Assembly: GCA_002238865.1 (NCBI GenBank)
Contig: MPNE01000004.1
Coordinates: forward strand, 147,501-200,748
Length of the DNA stretch: 53,248 bases
Direction of reading: 5' to 3'
Origin: Gemmatimonadetes bacterium bin94
Lineage (GTDB): Bacteria > Gemmatimonadota > Gemmatimonadetes > Longimicrobiales > Gaopeijiaceae
The translations under genes and the position numbers were made by a program. Numbering within the stretch: the stretch's first letter is position 1; each line of letters begins with the position of its first letter. The notes beneath the pieces were generated by a model, which was given only the letters and a program-made list of their open reading frames with translations, ran no database searches and was not told the origin of the DNA. Below are positions 7,934 through 18,200 of the stretch, piece after piece.

Positions 7934-9787
7934 TCACCACGCGATGCCGTAGTCCTCGCCGTGGTTGCTGGACCCGCCCCACATCGTCCCCGTCGCCGCG
8001 TCGAAGAAGATGGCATTGATGGGTCCCGACGTACGCGAAGCGAAGGTGGGCTCGTACCCCATCTCCTCCAGTTCGGCGCGGACCCATGCAGGCACTCCGT
8101 CGTTGAGCAGGATGCGGCCCGGCTGCGACTCATGCGCGCCGAACGAACTCCGCATCTGGTAGCTGTTGAAGTTGGCCGCCTCCGCCGCCTGCTGAACGTT
8201 CATGCCGAACTCGACGACGTTCAGGAAGAACTGGAGGAGGTTCTGGTCCTGTCCATCACCACCTTGCACGGCGAAGCTGAGGAACGGCCGTCCATCCTTC
8301 AGGGCCAGCGACGGCGTCAACGTAGCTCGCGGCCGTTTCCCGGGCTCCACCACGTTGTACGGGCCCGTCCGTTCATCGAGCACGAAACTCTGCATGCGCT
8401 GGCTCATGCCAACCCCGGTACGGCCGGCTATGACCGCGGGGATCCAGCCGCCGGAGGGTGTCACGGACACCACCCATCCATCGGCATCCGCAGCCTGTAT
8501 GGATGTCGTCCCGGCGTAGAAGGCTTCCTCGAAGTCCATTTCGGACACCTGGGGCGTCGTAGCCGGGGTGGTGTTCCACGATTCGATGAGGTGGAGGAAC
8601 GGGTTCGTCCCGCTCTGGAACGGATACGGATCTCCAGGCAGCACCGCGGGGTCGTTTCGCTGCCAGTCGATACCGGCCGCGCGCGTCCTGGCGTATTCCT
8701 TCGAGAGCAGGCCCTCGACGGGTTCGGCGGGCGGATAGTAGGGATCGCCGTAGTAGAAGTCCCGATCGGCGAAGGCCAGGTTCATGGCCTGGTAGAGGGC
8801 ATGGATGTAGCGCGTCGAGTTGTAGCCCATGGCACCGACGTCCAGCCCTTCCAGGATGTTCAGAGCCTGCAGGAGAACAGGGCCCTGCACCCAGGTGGTG
8901 AGCTTGTAGACATCGATTCCCTTGTACGATGCCATGACCGGCTCCTCCAGGTACACCTGCCAGTTGGCGAGGTCCTCGACGGTGTGGAGCCCGCCCTGTT
9001 CCCGGGATCCGCGAACGAACTCCTCGGCGATGTCCCCCCGGTAGAAGCGATCGTACGCCGCCATGATGGCGTCGCGCCGTGACGCTCCCGCGGCCAGCGC
9101 TTCCGCCTCGGCCTCGATCAGCTTCTCCAGCGTGCGCGCCAGGTCGTCCTGCACGAAGATCTCGCCGGCTTCGGGCGCGGCTCGCTCTTCACCGTAGTGC
9201 GGGAGGAACACCTCCCTGGAGTACGGCCATTCGGCCATTCGGTCTTTCTCGCGCTCGATCGAGTTGGCCGTCTGCGCTTCGATCGGATAGCCGCGTGCCA
9301 TGTCGATCGCCGGCTCCAGGACCTCGGCGAGGCTGAGGCGGCCGTACTCTGCAAGCATGACCATGAGCCCGCCCGGGGTGCCCGGAGTCACCGCCGCGAG
9401 CGGGCCGTACGCCGGCGGGATCGCCATGCCCTGTTCATGGAAGAATTCCGGTGTGGCACCGGAGGGCGCGGCCCCCAGCGCATTGACTCCGACGACCTTG
9501 CCGGTCTCCGGGTTGTAGATCAGGGCCTGGGTTTCGCCGCCCCAGCCCAGCACATCCCACATGGTTGACGTGGCTCCCAGCATGGCGGCGGCCGCGTCAA
9601 CCGCGTTGCCGCCCCTGATGAACATCATTGCCCCTGCCGTGGCGCCGAGCGGCTTGCCGGTGATGGCGACCCACTCCTTGCCGTGAAGAACGGGCTTCTG
9701 GGTCCTCTGGGCCTCCGCAAGGAAGGGCGAGGCCGCCAGGGCAACGAAGAACAGCGTGCTCGACCGGATCGACCAATGGGACTTCAT
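7934..9787 (-). CDS. Gamma-glutamyltransferase family protein 1 (Ntn hydrolase)
   Basis: 617-residue secreted Ntn hydrolase; a signal peptide ends near AEA-Q27. Family marks are FIRGGNAVDAAAAML near the N-terminus and the PSGGW loop. The predicted autoprocessing threonine is T427 in AGTTSIQAADADGWVVSV. Classical enzymes have TTH at this point whereas this one has TTS, so the subfamily may use gamma-glutamyl or related acyl substrates differently. A good Shine-Dalgarno (AGGAGG) sits 6 nt before the ATG. It heads a minus-strand group with the alpha/beta hydrolase and M3 peptidase. Likely role: periplasmic breakdown of glutathione or gamma-glutamyl peptides. Confidence 0.88.
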   Translation of the reverse strand: MKSHWSIRSSTLFFVALAASPFLAEAQRTQKPVLHGKEWVAITGKPLGATAGAMMFIRGGNAVDAAAAMLGATSTMWDVLGWGGETQALIYNPETGKVVGVNALGAAPSGATPEFFHEQGMAIPPAYGPLAAVTPGTPGGLMVMLAEYGRLSLAEVLEPAIDMARGYPIEAQTANSIEREKDRMAEWPYSREVFLPHYGEERAAPEAGEIFVQDDLARTLEKLIEAEAEALAAGASRRDAIMAAYDRFYRGDIAEEFVRGSREQGGLHTVEDLANWQVYLEEPVMASYKGIDVYKLTTWVQGPVLLQALNILEGLDVGAMGYNSTRYIHALYQAMNLAFADRDFYYGDPYYPPAEPVEGLLSKEYARTRAAGIDWQRNDPAVLPGDPYPFQSGTNPFLHLIESWNTTPATTPQVSEMDFEEAFYAGTTSIQAADADGWVVSVTPSGGWIPAVIAGRTGVGMSQRMQSFVLDERTGPYNVVEPGKRPRATLTPSLALKDGRPFLSFAVQGGDGQDQNLLQFFLNVVEFGMNVQQAAEAANFNSYQMRSSFGAHESQPGRILLNDGVPAWVRAELEEMGYEPTFASRTSGPINAIFFDAATGTMWGGSSNHGEDYGIAW

Positions 9788-9884
9788 TCAACTCCTCCTG
9801 GGTTTCGGGGTCCGCCGTGGCGTGGCCTCCCCGCGGCACCGGGACCGTAGCCTACCAACGGGAGGCGCGGTGCGCCAGTCGCGG

Positions 9885-9913
9885 TTGACGGAGCGCGACC
9901 GGTTGGACAGGGT
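9885..9913 (+). promoter_or_regulatory. Candidate sigma-70 promoter of glnS
   Basis: TTGACG (9885-9890), 17-nt spacer, CAGGGT (9908-9913). The -35 is good, the -10 weak. It would give a leader of about 45 nt before the strong Shine-Dalgarno of glnS. Confidence 0.3.
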
Positions 9914-9966
9914 TGAAGCGCGGCGCCGGGACGGGCCCGACTGCGCCGTGCGATGGAGGGGGTGGA

Positions 9967-12273
9967 ATGGACTTCATAAGAGCCAGGATTTCGAGGGACC
10001 TGAAGACGGGAAAGTACGGGGGCCGTGTCGTTACCCGCTTCCCTCCCGAACCGAACGGGTTTCTGCACATCGGTCACGCCAAGGCGATCTGCCTGAACTT
10101 CGGGATTGCCGCTGAGCACCCCGGGGGCCGATGCCACCTCCGCCTCGACGACACCAACCCCGACACGGAGAAGGCCGAGTACGTCGAGGCGATGAAGCGC
10201 GATATCCGGTGGCTCGGTTTCAACTGGGGCGAGCACCTGTACCACGCGTCCGACTACTTCGAGGAGCTTTACCGCTATGCGATGGTCCTGATCGACAAGG
10301 GCCTCGCGTACGTGGATTCGTCGTCGGAGGAGGAGATCCGCGAGCGGCGCGGCAGTGTTACCCGCCCCGGGGTGAACAGCCCGTTCAGGGATCGGTCGCG
10401 CGACGAGAACCGGGAACTCTTCGTGCGTATGCGGGCGGGTGACTTCCCCGATGGCAGCCACGTGCTCCGTGCGCGGATCGACATGGCGCACCCCAACATG
10501 GTCATGCGCGACCCGCTTCTGTACAGGATCCGCCACGCCCGTCACTACCGCCAAAGGGACACGTGGCCGATCTACCCCATGTACGACTTCGCCCACTGCC
10601 TCTCCGATTCGCTGGAGCGGGTCACACATTCGCTGTGCACCCTGGAGTTCGAGAACAACCGGGAGATCTACGACTGGCTGCTCGAACACACGGATTCACC
10701 CGCCCCGAGGCCCGAGCAGACCGAATTCGCGCCGCTGATCCTGGACTACGTGGTGACCAGCAAGCGAAAACTGCGTCCGATGGTTGAAGAGGGGCTCGTG
10801 CACGGCTGGGACGACCCGCGCATGTCCACGCTTGCGGGGCTGAGGCGGAGGGGAGTCACGCCCGAGGCAATCCGTACGCTCTGCGAGATGGTGGGCGTAG
10901 CCAGGGCACATTCCCGCGTGGACATCGCCAAGCTCGAATTCGCGTTGCGCGACGACCTCAACCACAAGGCGCCCCGAGCCTTTTGCGTCCTGGATCCTCT
11001 CCGGGTGGTGCTGACCAACTATCCGGAAGCACGGGAAGAGGTCTTCAGGGCTCCGCGTCTGCCGGGCAACGCCGGTGAGTCCGGTACCCGGGAGCTCCCC
11101 TTCGGCCGGACTCTGTTGATCGACAGGGAGGACTTCCGGGAAGACCCGCCAACGGGATTCCGGCGGCTGTCGCCCGGCGCCGAGGTACGGTTGAAGTACG
11201 CCTACGTGATCCGCTGCGACAAGGTCCTGAAGGACACAGCGGGCCGCGTGGTCGAGCTGCGGTGCGCGATCGACCCCGATACCAGGGGAGGCGTAGCCCC
11301 GGTCGGTCGCCGCGTGCGGGGTGCGATCCACTGGCTGAAGGCGGGCAGTGCGATCCCGGCGGAAGTACGGCTCTTCGATCGGATGTTCAACGTGCCGGAA
11401 CCACCGGACGACGATCTCGCCGCGGCTCTGAACCCGGACTCGGAACGGATCGTGACCGGCGCGCTTGTGGAACCGGGGCTTGTGGGAACGCCCCCGGCGA
11501 CGCACTACCAGTTCGAACGTCTGGGATATTTCTTCTCCGATCCCGAAGACTCGCGCGACGGAAGCCTGGTTTTCAATCGCACCGTCACGCTGCGAGCGAG
11601 CTGGGAAGGGCGGGCACAACGCGCGACGTCGGCCGGCGAAGAACCGGTGAGCCCGGCGAATCGTGCCGCCCACGCGGAGCGAGGCAAGACGCGCGCGGGC
11701 CCCTCGTCACCCTCCGCATCCCTCCGCACGGCGAAGCAGCGCCTCGATTTCGGGCACTTGGCGCGGCTCGGCGTCTCGGAGGCCGCCGCCGTGAGCCTGG
11801 TGCGATCACCGCGCTACCTCAGCGTGTTCCATTTGGCCCGGGCGAGCTACGCGGAGGGTGCCGATTCGATCGCGAGCTGGCTTGTGAACGAAGTCACAAG
11901 GCTGCTCGGGAGTGACGATCGAGCCGAGCTGGAACGCCTTGAGCCGGCGGCTCTCGCAGACCTGGTCCGAGCCGTGGACACGGGCAGGATGTCGCACCGG
12001 CGGGGCCGCACGGTCGTGGCCGAGCTGCTCGCCCGGGGTGGTGGCTTCGAGGAAGCGTGCTCGGGGCTTGACCTGGAAGAGATCGACGACGAGGCCGTGC
12101 TGCGCGCGATCCTGGAAGAGGTTGTCCTCGACTACCCGGACAAGGCGGCCGCGTACCGGAGCGGGGAACGCCGCCTGCTGGGCCTGTTCGTCGGCGAAGT
12201 GATGAAGCGCAGCCAGGGGAAGGCGGATCCCCGCGAGGCCAGCCGGCTGGCTCGCGCCATGTTGGAAGGGTAG
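9967..12273 (+). CDS. glnS: Glutaminyl-tRNA synthetase with C-terminal YqeY/GatB-tail extension
   Basis: 768-residue class I synthetase charging tRNA-Gln. The HIGH motif is H34-H37 in PPEPNGFLHIGHAKA. The KMSKS-equivalent is VVTSKRK around 262-268. The anticodon-binding beta barrels follow to about residue 545. A low-complexity Ala/Ser/Pro linker (about 550-590) leads to an all-helical tail of about 175 residues (LARLGVSEAAAVSLVRSPRYL to the end) resembling the YqeY/GatB C-terminal domain. Such a tail is known on Deinococcus GlnRS; most bacterial GlnRS end at about 550 residues. The ATG at 9967 is chosen for GGAGGGGGTGGA just before it, over an upstream in-frame ATG at 9913. The DUF819 gene starts 4 nt after the stop. 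Confidence 0.95.
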   Translation: MDFIRARISRDLKTGKYGGRVVTRFPPEPNGFLHIGHAKAICLNFGIAAEHPGGRCHLRLDDTNPDTEKAEYVEAMKRDIRWLGFNWGEHLYHASDYFEELYRYAMVLIDKGLAYVDSSSEEEIRERRGSVTRPGVNSPFRDRSRDENRELFVRMRAGDFPDGSHVLRARIDMAHPNMVMRDPLLYRIRHARHYRQRDTWPIYPMYDFAHCLSDSLERVTHSLCTLEFENNREIYDWLLEHTDSPAPRPEQTEFAPLILDYVVTSKRKLRPMVEEGLVHGWDDPRMSTLAGLRRRGVTPEAIRTLCEMVGVARAHSRVDIAKLEFALRDDLNHKAPRAFCVLDPLRVVLTNYPEAREEVFRAPRLPGNAGESGTRELPFGRTLLIDREDFREDPPTGFRRLSPGAEVRLKYAYVIRCDKVLKDTAGRVVELRCAIDPDTRGGVAPVGRRVRGAIHWLKAGSAIPAEVRLFDRMFNVPEPPDDDLAAALNPDSERIVTGALVEPGLVGTPPATHYQFERLGYFFSDPEDSRDGSLVFNRTVTLRASWEGRAQRATSAGEEPVSPANRAAHAERGKTRAGPSSPSASLRTAKQRLDFGHLARLGVSEAAAVSLVRSPRYLSVFHLARASYAEGADSIASWLVNEVTRLLGSDDRAELERLEPAALADLVRAVDTGRMSHRRGRTVVAELLARGGGFEEACSGLDLEEIDDEAVLRAILEEVVLDYPDKAAAYRSGERRLLGLFVGEVMKRSQGKADPREASRLARAMLEG

Positions 12274-12277
12274 TCCG

Positions 12278-13414
12278 GTGATGGCGCCGGACAGCGTTCT
12301 GGCCGTTACCGGCACCCTCTTTGCCGTGGTGACCGCCGCCCTGTACCTGGAGGGCAGATTTGCGTGGGCGCGCACGCTCTCGGCCGCGTTGCTGGCGCTC
12401 CTTGGGGGGCTCCTCCTCTCCAACACGGGCATCCTTCCGTTCACGTCTCCCGCCTACGACTTCGTAAACGACCACTTCATTTTGGTCGCCATACCACTTC
12501 TCCTCTTCAAGGCGGACATGAGGGTGATCTTCCGGCAGGGAGGCCGGGTCCTGGTGGCGTTTCTGATCTCCGCGACCGGGATCATCGCGGGAGCGGGGCT
12601 CGCCTTCGCGCTGATCGAGGTACCCGAGTCCGCCAAGTATGCCGGGATGCTGGTCGGGGGTTACACCGGAGGCGGCCTCAACTTCGTGGCCGTGTCTCAA
12701 GCAGTGGAGATTGACCCCGCGCTTGGAGCGGCCGCACTGGCCGCCGAGAGTCTGGCGGGCATCTCCTACCTCTTCCTGCTCGCGCTGCTGCCCACCTTTG
12801 CCGCGATTCGCCGGTGGCTCCCCCTGCGTGGCCCCGAAACGGAAGCCATCAAGGCGACCCACGCTCCCGAAGAGATTCCGGCTTCGTCGTCGCGCTCACT
12901 CCCGATCCTGCACATCGCCGCAGGTATCGGCATGAGCCTGCTGGTGTGCGCGGCGGGCGTCGGGCTCGCTTCTGCCCTGGGCCAGCCCCGCTTTGCCATT
13001 CTGGCCGTGACCGCCATCGCCGTGCTGGTCGCCAACGCCGCTCCCCGCCGGATGGCCGCGCTCAAGGGCGATCAGGAACTCGGGATGCTGCTGCTGTACG
13101 TCTTCTTCGTGGTCTACGCGGCCGCGGCCGACCTGCGTGTGCTCCTCGGAGCCGCCGCGATGATGCTCACCTACGCGTGCGTTGTAATCCTGGTTCAGGT
13201 CGCGGTCTCGGCCGCGGGCGCCAGGATCTTCCGCTTCAGCTACGCCGAAATCCTCATCGCCTCCAACGCCTGCGTCCTGGGGCCACCTACAGCGGCGGCT
13301 CTCGCTGCCGGACGAGGTTGGCACGGGCTGGTGACGCCCGGCATCCTGACGGGCGTCTTCGGTTACGTCGTCGGGAACTTCCTGGGCTTCAGCGTCTTCG
13401 CGTGGCTCGGTTGA
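12278..13414 (+). CDS. DUF819-family integral membrane protein (YjcL-like permease)
   Basis: 378 residues, about ten predicted transmembrane helices arranged as two similar halves. Family-like features are GILPFTSPAYDFVNDHFILV near the first helices and MLVGGYTGGGLNFVAVSQA with its glycine-rich break. The second half carries GPPTAAALAAGRGWHGLVTPGIL. The family resembles elevator-type carriers; its substrate is not established. The start is the GTG at 12278 or the ATG at 12281, both served by GGAAGGG at the end of glnS, so it is probably co-transcribed with glnS. It converges on gamma-glutamyltransferase 2. Confidence 0.85.
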   Translation: MMAPDSVLAVTGTLFAVVTAALYLEGRFAWARTLSAALLALLGGLLLSNTGILPFTSPAYDFVNDHFILVAIPLLLFKADMRVIFRQGGRVLVAFLISATGIIAGAGLAFALIEVPESAKYAGMLVGGYTGGGLNFVAVSQAVEIDPALGAAALAAESLAGISYLFLLALLPTFAAIRRWLPLRGPETEAIKATHAPEEIPASSSRSLPILHIAAGIGMSLLVCAAGVGLASALGQPRFAILAVTAIAVLVANAAPRRMAALKGDQELGMLLLYVFFVVYAAAADLRVLLGAAAMMLTYACVVILVQVAVSAAGARIFRFSYAEILIASNACVLGPPTAAALAAGRGWHGLVTPGILTGVFGYVVGNFLGFSVFAWLG

Positions 13415-13455
13415 GCCCGCGGAAGCCGATCTCCACCCGGCGAACCCCCTCCCGT

Positions 13456-15183
13456 TCAGTACCCGGCCGCGGCCCCGTCCGTGTCGCGGGGATCCGGCAC
13501 TCCCACCAGGTCGCCCGAGTCCGGATCGACGAAGATGCAATGCGCGATCCCCTGCCCACGCCCCCAGCTTATCACGTGACCCATCGCCTCGAGCACGGCC
13601 GCGTCGTCCGCGCTCATGTACCCATCCTCCAGACGGGCCACGTCGGGCAGCCATTGATGATGCAGGCGCTTCGAGGCAACCACCTCTTCCGGGGACTGTC
13701 CGAAGTCGACCAGGTTCACGACGAGGTGGAGCACGGTATTGATGATCGTGCGCCCTCCCGGGCTGCCGATGACCGCCACCAGTTCGCCGTCGCGCGCAAC
13801 GATCGTGGGCGTCATCGATGAAAGCATGCGCTGCTCGGGACGCGCAAGGTTCGGCTCCGTTCCGATGAGTCCGCGCTCGTTGGTGAGTCCCGGCCGGCCG
13901 TTGAAGTCGCCCATCTCGTTGTTGAGGAGGAAGCCGGCTCCCGGAACCGTGATATACGATCCGTAGCCTCCCTCCAGGGTGTACGTGACGGAAACCGCCA
14001 TCCCGTCCCCGTCCACCACCGAGTAGTGCGTGGTCTCGGTACTCTCCCAGCCGGGCATTCCGTCCACGTCGCCCGGGTCGGAAACACTCGCCGCGCCGGC
14101 CTGAATCGTGCCCCGTATCTCATCCGCGTACGCCTTGCTGGTAAGCCGCCCGACCGGAACCTCGACAAAATCGGGATCCGCCAGCAACAGTGCACGGTCC
14201 CGGAACCCGCGCCGCATCGCTTCGATGAGAAGGTGTGCGGTCTCCGGGTTGCCGGGGCCCGTGGCGGCGACGTCAAAACCCTCCAGTACGTTCAACATCT
14301 CGACCAGGGCGGTCCCGCCCGAAGATGGCGGCGCCATGCTGATGATCTCGTATCCGCGATACGTCCCCCGTACCGGCTCACGCTCCCGAGCTTCGTACCT
14401 GGCGAGGTCCTCCTCGGTGATCCAGCCTCCCCCCCTTGCCATTTCCTCGGCCAGGAGGCGGGCGGTGACACCCGAGTAGAAGCCGTCTCTGCCCTGATCC
14501 CGGATCCTTTCCAGAGTGGCCGCCAGGTCGGCCTGCACGAGAGTCTCGCCCGCCTGGTATGGCACACCGTCTCTGGAGAACTGCGCGTGCGTCGCCGGAT
14601 AGTCCTGAAACGCCTCCAGCCGTCCGGCCAGCGAACGGGCCAGACGCTCGCTCACCTCGAACCCGTCGCGGGCCAGCCCCACAGCCGGGTCGACCAGCTC
14701 TCCCCACGATGCCGCGCCGTACGTCTCGTGTGCCAGTGCGAAGCCCGCCACCGTCCCGGGCACGCCCACCGCCAGATGGCTTCGGTGATGTATCCGGGAG
14801 GAGTACTCCCCGTCCTCGCCCACGAACATCTCCGGGTGCGCGGCGAGGGGCGCCTTCTCGCGAAAGTCGAAGACGGTGGAGGTGCCGTCCGGAAAGCGGA
14901 TCACCATGAAGCCGCCCCCTCCGATGTTCCCCGCCGTGGGATGCGTCACGGCCAGCGCAAGCCCCGTAGCGATCGCTGCGTCGACGGCGTTGCCCCCGGC
15001 CCTCAGCACCTCGGCACCCGCCTGGCTGGCGTCGGGATAGGCCGAGACGACCATCCCCGTACCGGAGTTGACTGTCCCTCTGGCAAGAGAGACCTCGGGA
15101 GAATCGACTGCGGCCGGTCCGCAGGCGACGGCCACGCATGCGGCAGTCGCCGCGACGAGGAAGGACGACAGTCGATTGGTCAT
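13456..15183 (-). CDS. ggt: Gamma-glutamyltransferase 2, lipoprotein-like
   Basis: 575-residue canonical gamma-glutamyltransferase. It has GGNAVDAAIATGLALAVTHP, the GNIGGGGFM segment, and the processing/nucleophile threonine T384 in TETTHYSVVD, followed by GGYGSYI and GAGFLLNNEM (lid and substrate loops). The N-terminus has a hydrophobic run ending in VAVAC (C21), consistent with a lipoprotein signal. The start at 15183 is preferred over an ATG five codons upstream because GGAG lies 9 nt before it and the signal sequence is then compact. It is only distantly similar to gamma-glutamyltransferase 1. Likely periplasmic hydrolysis of glutathione and gamma-glutamyl peptides. It lies 54 nt after the RND permease gene on the same strand, possibly only by read-through. 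Confidence 0.93.
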   Translation of the reverse strand: MTNRLSSFLVAATAACVAVACGPAAVDSPEVSLARGTVNSGTGMVVSAYPDASQAGAEVLRAGGNAVDAAIATGLALAVTHPTAGNIGGGGFMVIRFPDGTSTVFDFREKAPLAAHPEMFVGEDGEYSSRIHHRSHLAVGVPGTVAGFALAHETYGAASWGELVDPAVGLARDGFEVSERLARSLAGRLEAFQDYPATHAQFSRDGVPYQAGETLVQADLAATLERIRDQGRDGFYSGVTARLLAEEMARGGGWITEEDLARYEAREREPVRGTYRGYEIISMAPPSSGGTALVEMLNVLEGFDVAATGPGNPETAHLLIEAMRRGFRDRALLLADPDFVEVPVGRLTSKAYADEIRGTIQAGAASVSDPGDVDGMPGWESTETTHYSVVDGDGMAVSVTYTLEGGYGSYITVPGAGFLLNNEMGDFNGRPGLTNERGLIGTEPNLARPEQRMLSSMTPTIVARDGELVAVIGSPGGRTIINTVLHLVVNLVDFGQSPEEVVASKRLHHQWLPDVARLEDGYMSADDAAVLEAMGHVISWGRGQGIAHCIFVDPDSGDLVGVPDPRDTDGAAAGY

Positions 15184-15237
15184 CTTCGGGTTCTCCATTG
15201 TCCGGTGGCAGGGCGAGCCTGAACTGCCCCCCCAAGG

Positions 15238-18200
15238 TCAGCTCCGTACGGCGGCGGCAACTTCCGGATCGCGTTCCGAGCCGGGAATCAGGGGTGGTAC
15301 CAGAATGACTGCACCGGCGTCGGCACGCGAATCGACCGCGCCCGCGCCGTCGCGCCGGAACAGCTTGGCGAAGTCGTCGACAAGGCTGTACATGACCGGA
15401 ACCAGAATCAGGGTCAGAAAGGTCGCGAATATGATCCCGACGATCACCGCTACCGCCATCGGTCCCCACCAGGCCGCCTGTTCCCCGCCCCAGAACAACT
15501 CGGGAGACAGACTGGAGAAGAGCCCGAAGAAGTCGAAGTTGAGCCCGATTGCCAGCGGCACCAGACCCAGAGCGGTCGTGAGCGCGGTGAGCAGCACCGG
15601 CCGCAGCCTCGTCCTGCCACCCTGCACGATGGCCTCCCGCCTGTCCATGCCGTCACGGTCCCTCAGAACATCGATGTAGTCGATCAGCACGATGGCGTTG
15701 TTCACCACGATGCCGGCGAGCGAGATCACCCCGACGCCGGTCATGATGATGACGAAGGGCATCTGGAAGGCGAGGAGCCCGATCAGAACTCCAATCGTGG
15801 ACATGACCACCGATGACAGGATGATCACCGGTTTCACAACCGAGTTGAACTGTGAAACCAGAATCAGGGCGATCAACATCAGGGCCGCCATGAACGCGGT
15901 CACCAGGAATTGCATGGCCTCCTGCTGATCTTCCTGCTCTCCGGTGAAGGCCATGAGATACCCCGGAGGGAGCGCGCCGGCAAAGTCCTCAAGCACCGCC
16001 TCCACTTCGCTGCGGACACTGTTGCTGTTATACCCTGCGGCGACCTCTGCGCTGACCGTGGCCACCCGGTCCATGTTCTTCCGCCGTATCGCGCTGTACC
16101 CCCTTCCGACCGTCCAGTCGGCAACCGAAAGGAGCGGGATCTGTTTCCCGTCCGCAAAGGCGGTCAGGCCGTCCAGGGAGGTCAGTTCGCTCCTGTCCTC
16201 CTCGCGCAGCCGCACGATGATGTCGTATTCGTCGTTGCCCGTTCGGTACTTGGCGGCCTCGAGGCCGTTGATCGCCCCGCGCACCACGAATCCCACGTCG
16301 TTCGTGGAGAGGCCGTACAGGCTGGCCTTCTCGCGGTCCACCTCGACGCGCAGTTCCGGCCGGGCGTCGTCCATGTCGCTCTCCAGCCCCACCAGCCGGG
16401 AATAGACCGGAGCGCCTTCGATCACGTTGATCGCCTCTTTCGCGAGTTCTTCGAGCCTCTCCGGATCCTCCCCGCTGATCTCGATGTTTACGGGCGGGCC
16501 GGAGGGCGGTCCTTCCGTCACCTTGTCCACACGCACTTCCGCACCCGCCAGATCCCTGCCGACCCGGTCCTGCATGTCAGCGAGCGTGTTGAAAACGTCG
16601 AACCGGCGGTCCTGATAGTCGGTCATCCCGAGCGTGATGCGACCGGCTTCGGGGCCCGAGGGTCCGCCGCCGTCCATGAAGCCACCGCCCCCTCCCGCCG
16701 ATCCCACCGTGGTGACGACGGTCTCGGCGTCGGCGACCCCGCCGATCCCCGTGAGTTCCGCCTTGAGTCGGCTCGCGTATCCGTTCGTCACCGCCGCCGA
16801 GGTTCCCACGGGACCTTCAATGGCGACGTAGACGGTGCTCGGAGGGATGTCCTCCGGAAAATACTCCACCGGGGCGGCAAACCTGCCATACACCAGGATT
16901 GTCGCAATCAGCGCTGAGACCGAACCGGTGAGCACCAGCGCCCTGTGGTTGAGCGCCCACCGCAGGCGGCGCTCGTACCAGCGCACGAGGCGGGGAAATC
17001 CACCCGCCATGAAGGCCTTGCCCATGCGGTCGAGAATCCGGACATGCAGCAGCCACAATCCCGTGCTCGTCACGACGAATAGAAGTGCGGTGAGCGGATT
17101 GACCAGTGCCACCAGCAGTAGCGCCAGCACGGCGAGCGCCAGAAGGAGCACCCGCGCATTGCGGTTCATCATACGCGGACGAGAGCTCTCAGGACGGAGG
17201 AAGAGCGAACAGAGGGTGGGAACGATGATCAGCGCCACGAAGAGCGAACTGGACAGCGTCACGATGAGCGTCAGCGGCAGGAACTGCATGAACTGACCGG
17301 CCATACCGGGCCAGAACAGAAGCGGCGTAAAGGCAGCCAGCGTGGTCGCGGTTGCGGCCAGCACGGGTACCGCCACCTCTCCGGTCGCTTTCTTCGCCGC
17401 CGCTCTGCGGTCCCATCCCTCCTCGATGAAGCGGTGGATGTTCTCCACAATCACGATGGCGTTGTCGACCAGCATCCCCAATGCGAGGATGAGCGAGAAT
17501 AGCACGACCATGTTCATCGTGATTCCCAGGAACCACAGGACCACGAAGGACAGAAACATGGATGTGGGAATGGAGATCGCGACGAAGATCGAGGTGCGCA
17601 GGCCAAGGACGAAGAGCAGAATCCCGACGATCAGCACGAGTCCGGATATGATGTTGTTCTGCAGGCTGCTGACCATGTCCCCGATGTCGGCAGACATGTC
17701 GGAGGTTATCGAAACCACCGTCGACGGAGGGAAGAGGGGGCGCATGGCCTCGATTTCGGCCCGCACCGCTTCCGCGGTCGCGATGATGTTCTCGCCCGAC
17801 CGCTTGACGACGTCAAGCGTGACCACGGGCTCGTCACCCAGGCGTGCAAATGTCTCGGGCTCGGCGAACCCGAACTCCACTTCCGCCACGTCACGAACGT
17901 AGATCGGGCGTCCGCCAACCGTCGTCACAACGAGGCTTCCGACCACGTCCGGGTCGTCGAATTCCCCGTCGACCCGCACCAGGTATTTCATCCCGTTGAC
18001 GTCGATCGTCCCGCCCGGGACATTCACGTTCTCCTGGCGAATCGCACTGATCACGTCATCGAAGGAGACGTTGTAGTGCTGAAGTCTGGCCAGGTTCACA
18101 TCAACCTTCACTTCACGTTCCAGGCCGCCTCTCAGGCCCACCCGCAGCACCGCCGGGATCGACTCGATGCGTTCCTGGAGTTCTTCGCCCAGTTCCTTCA

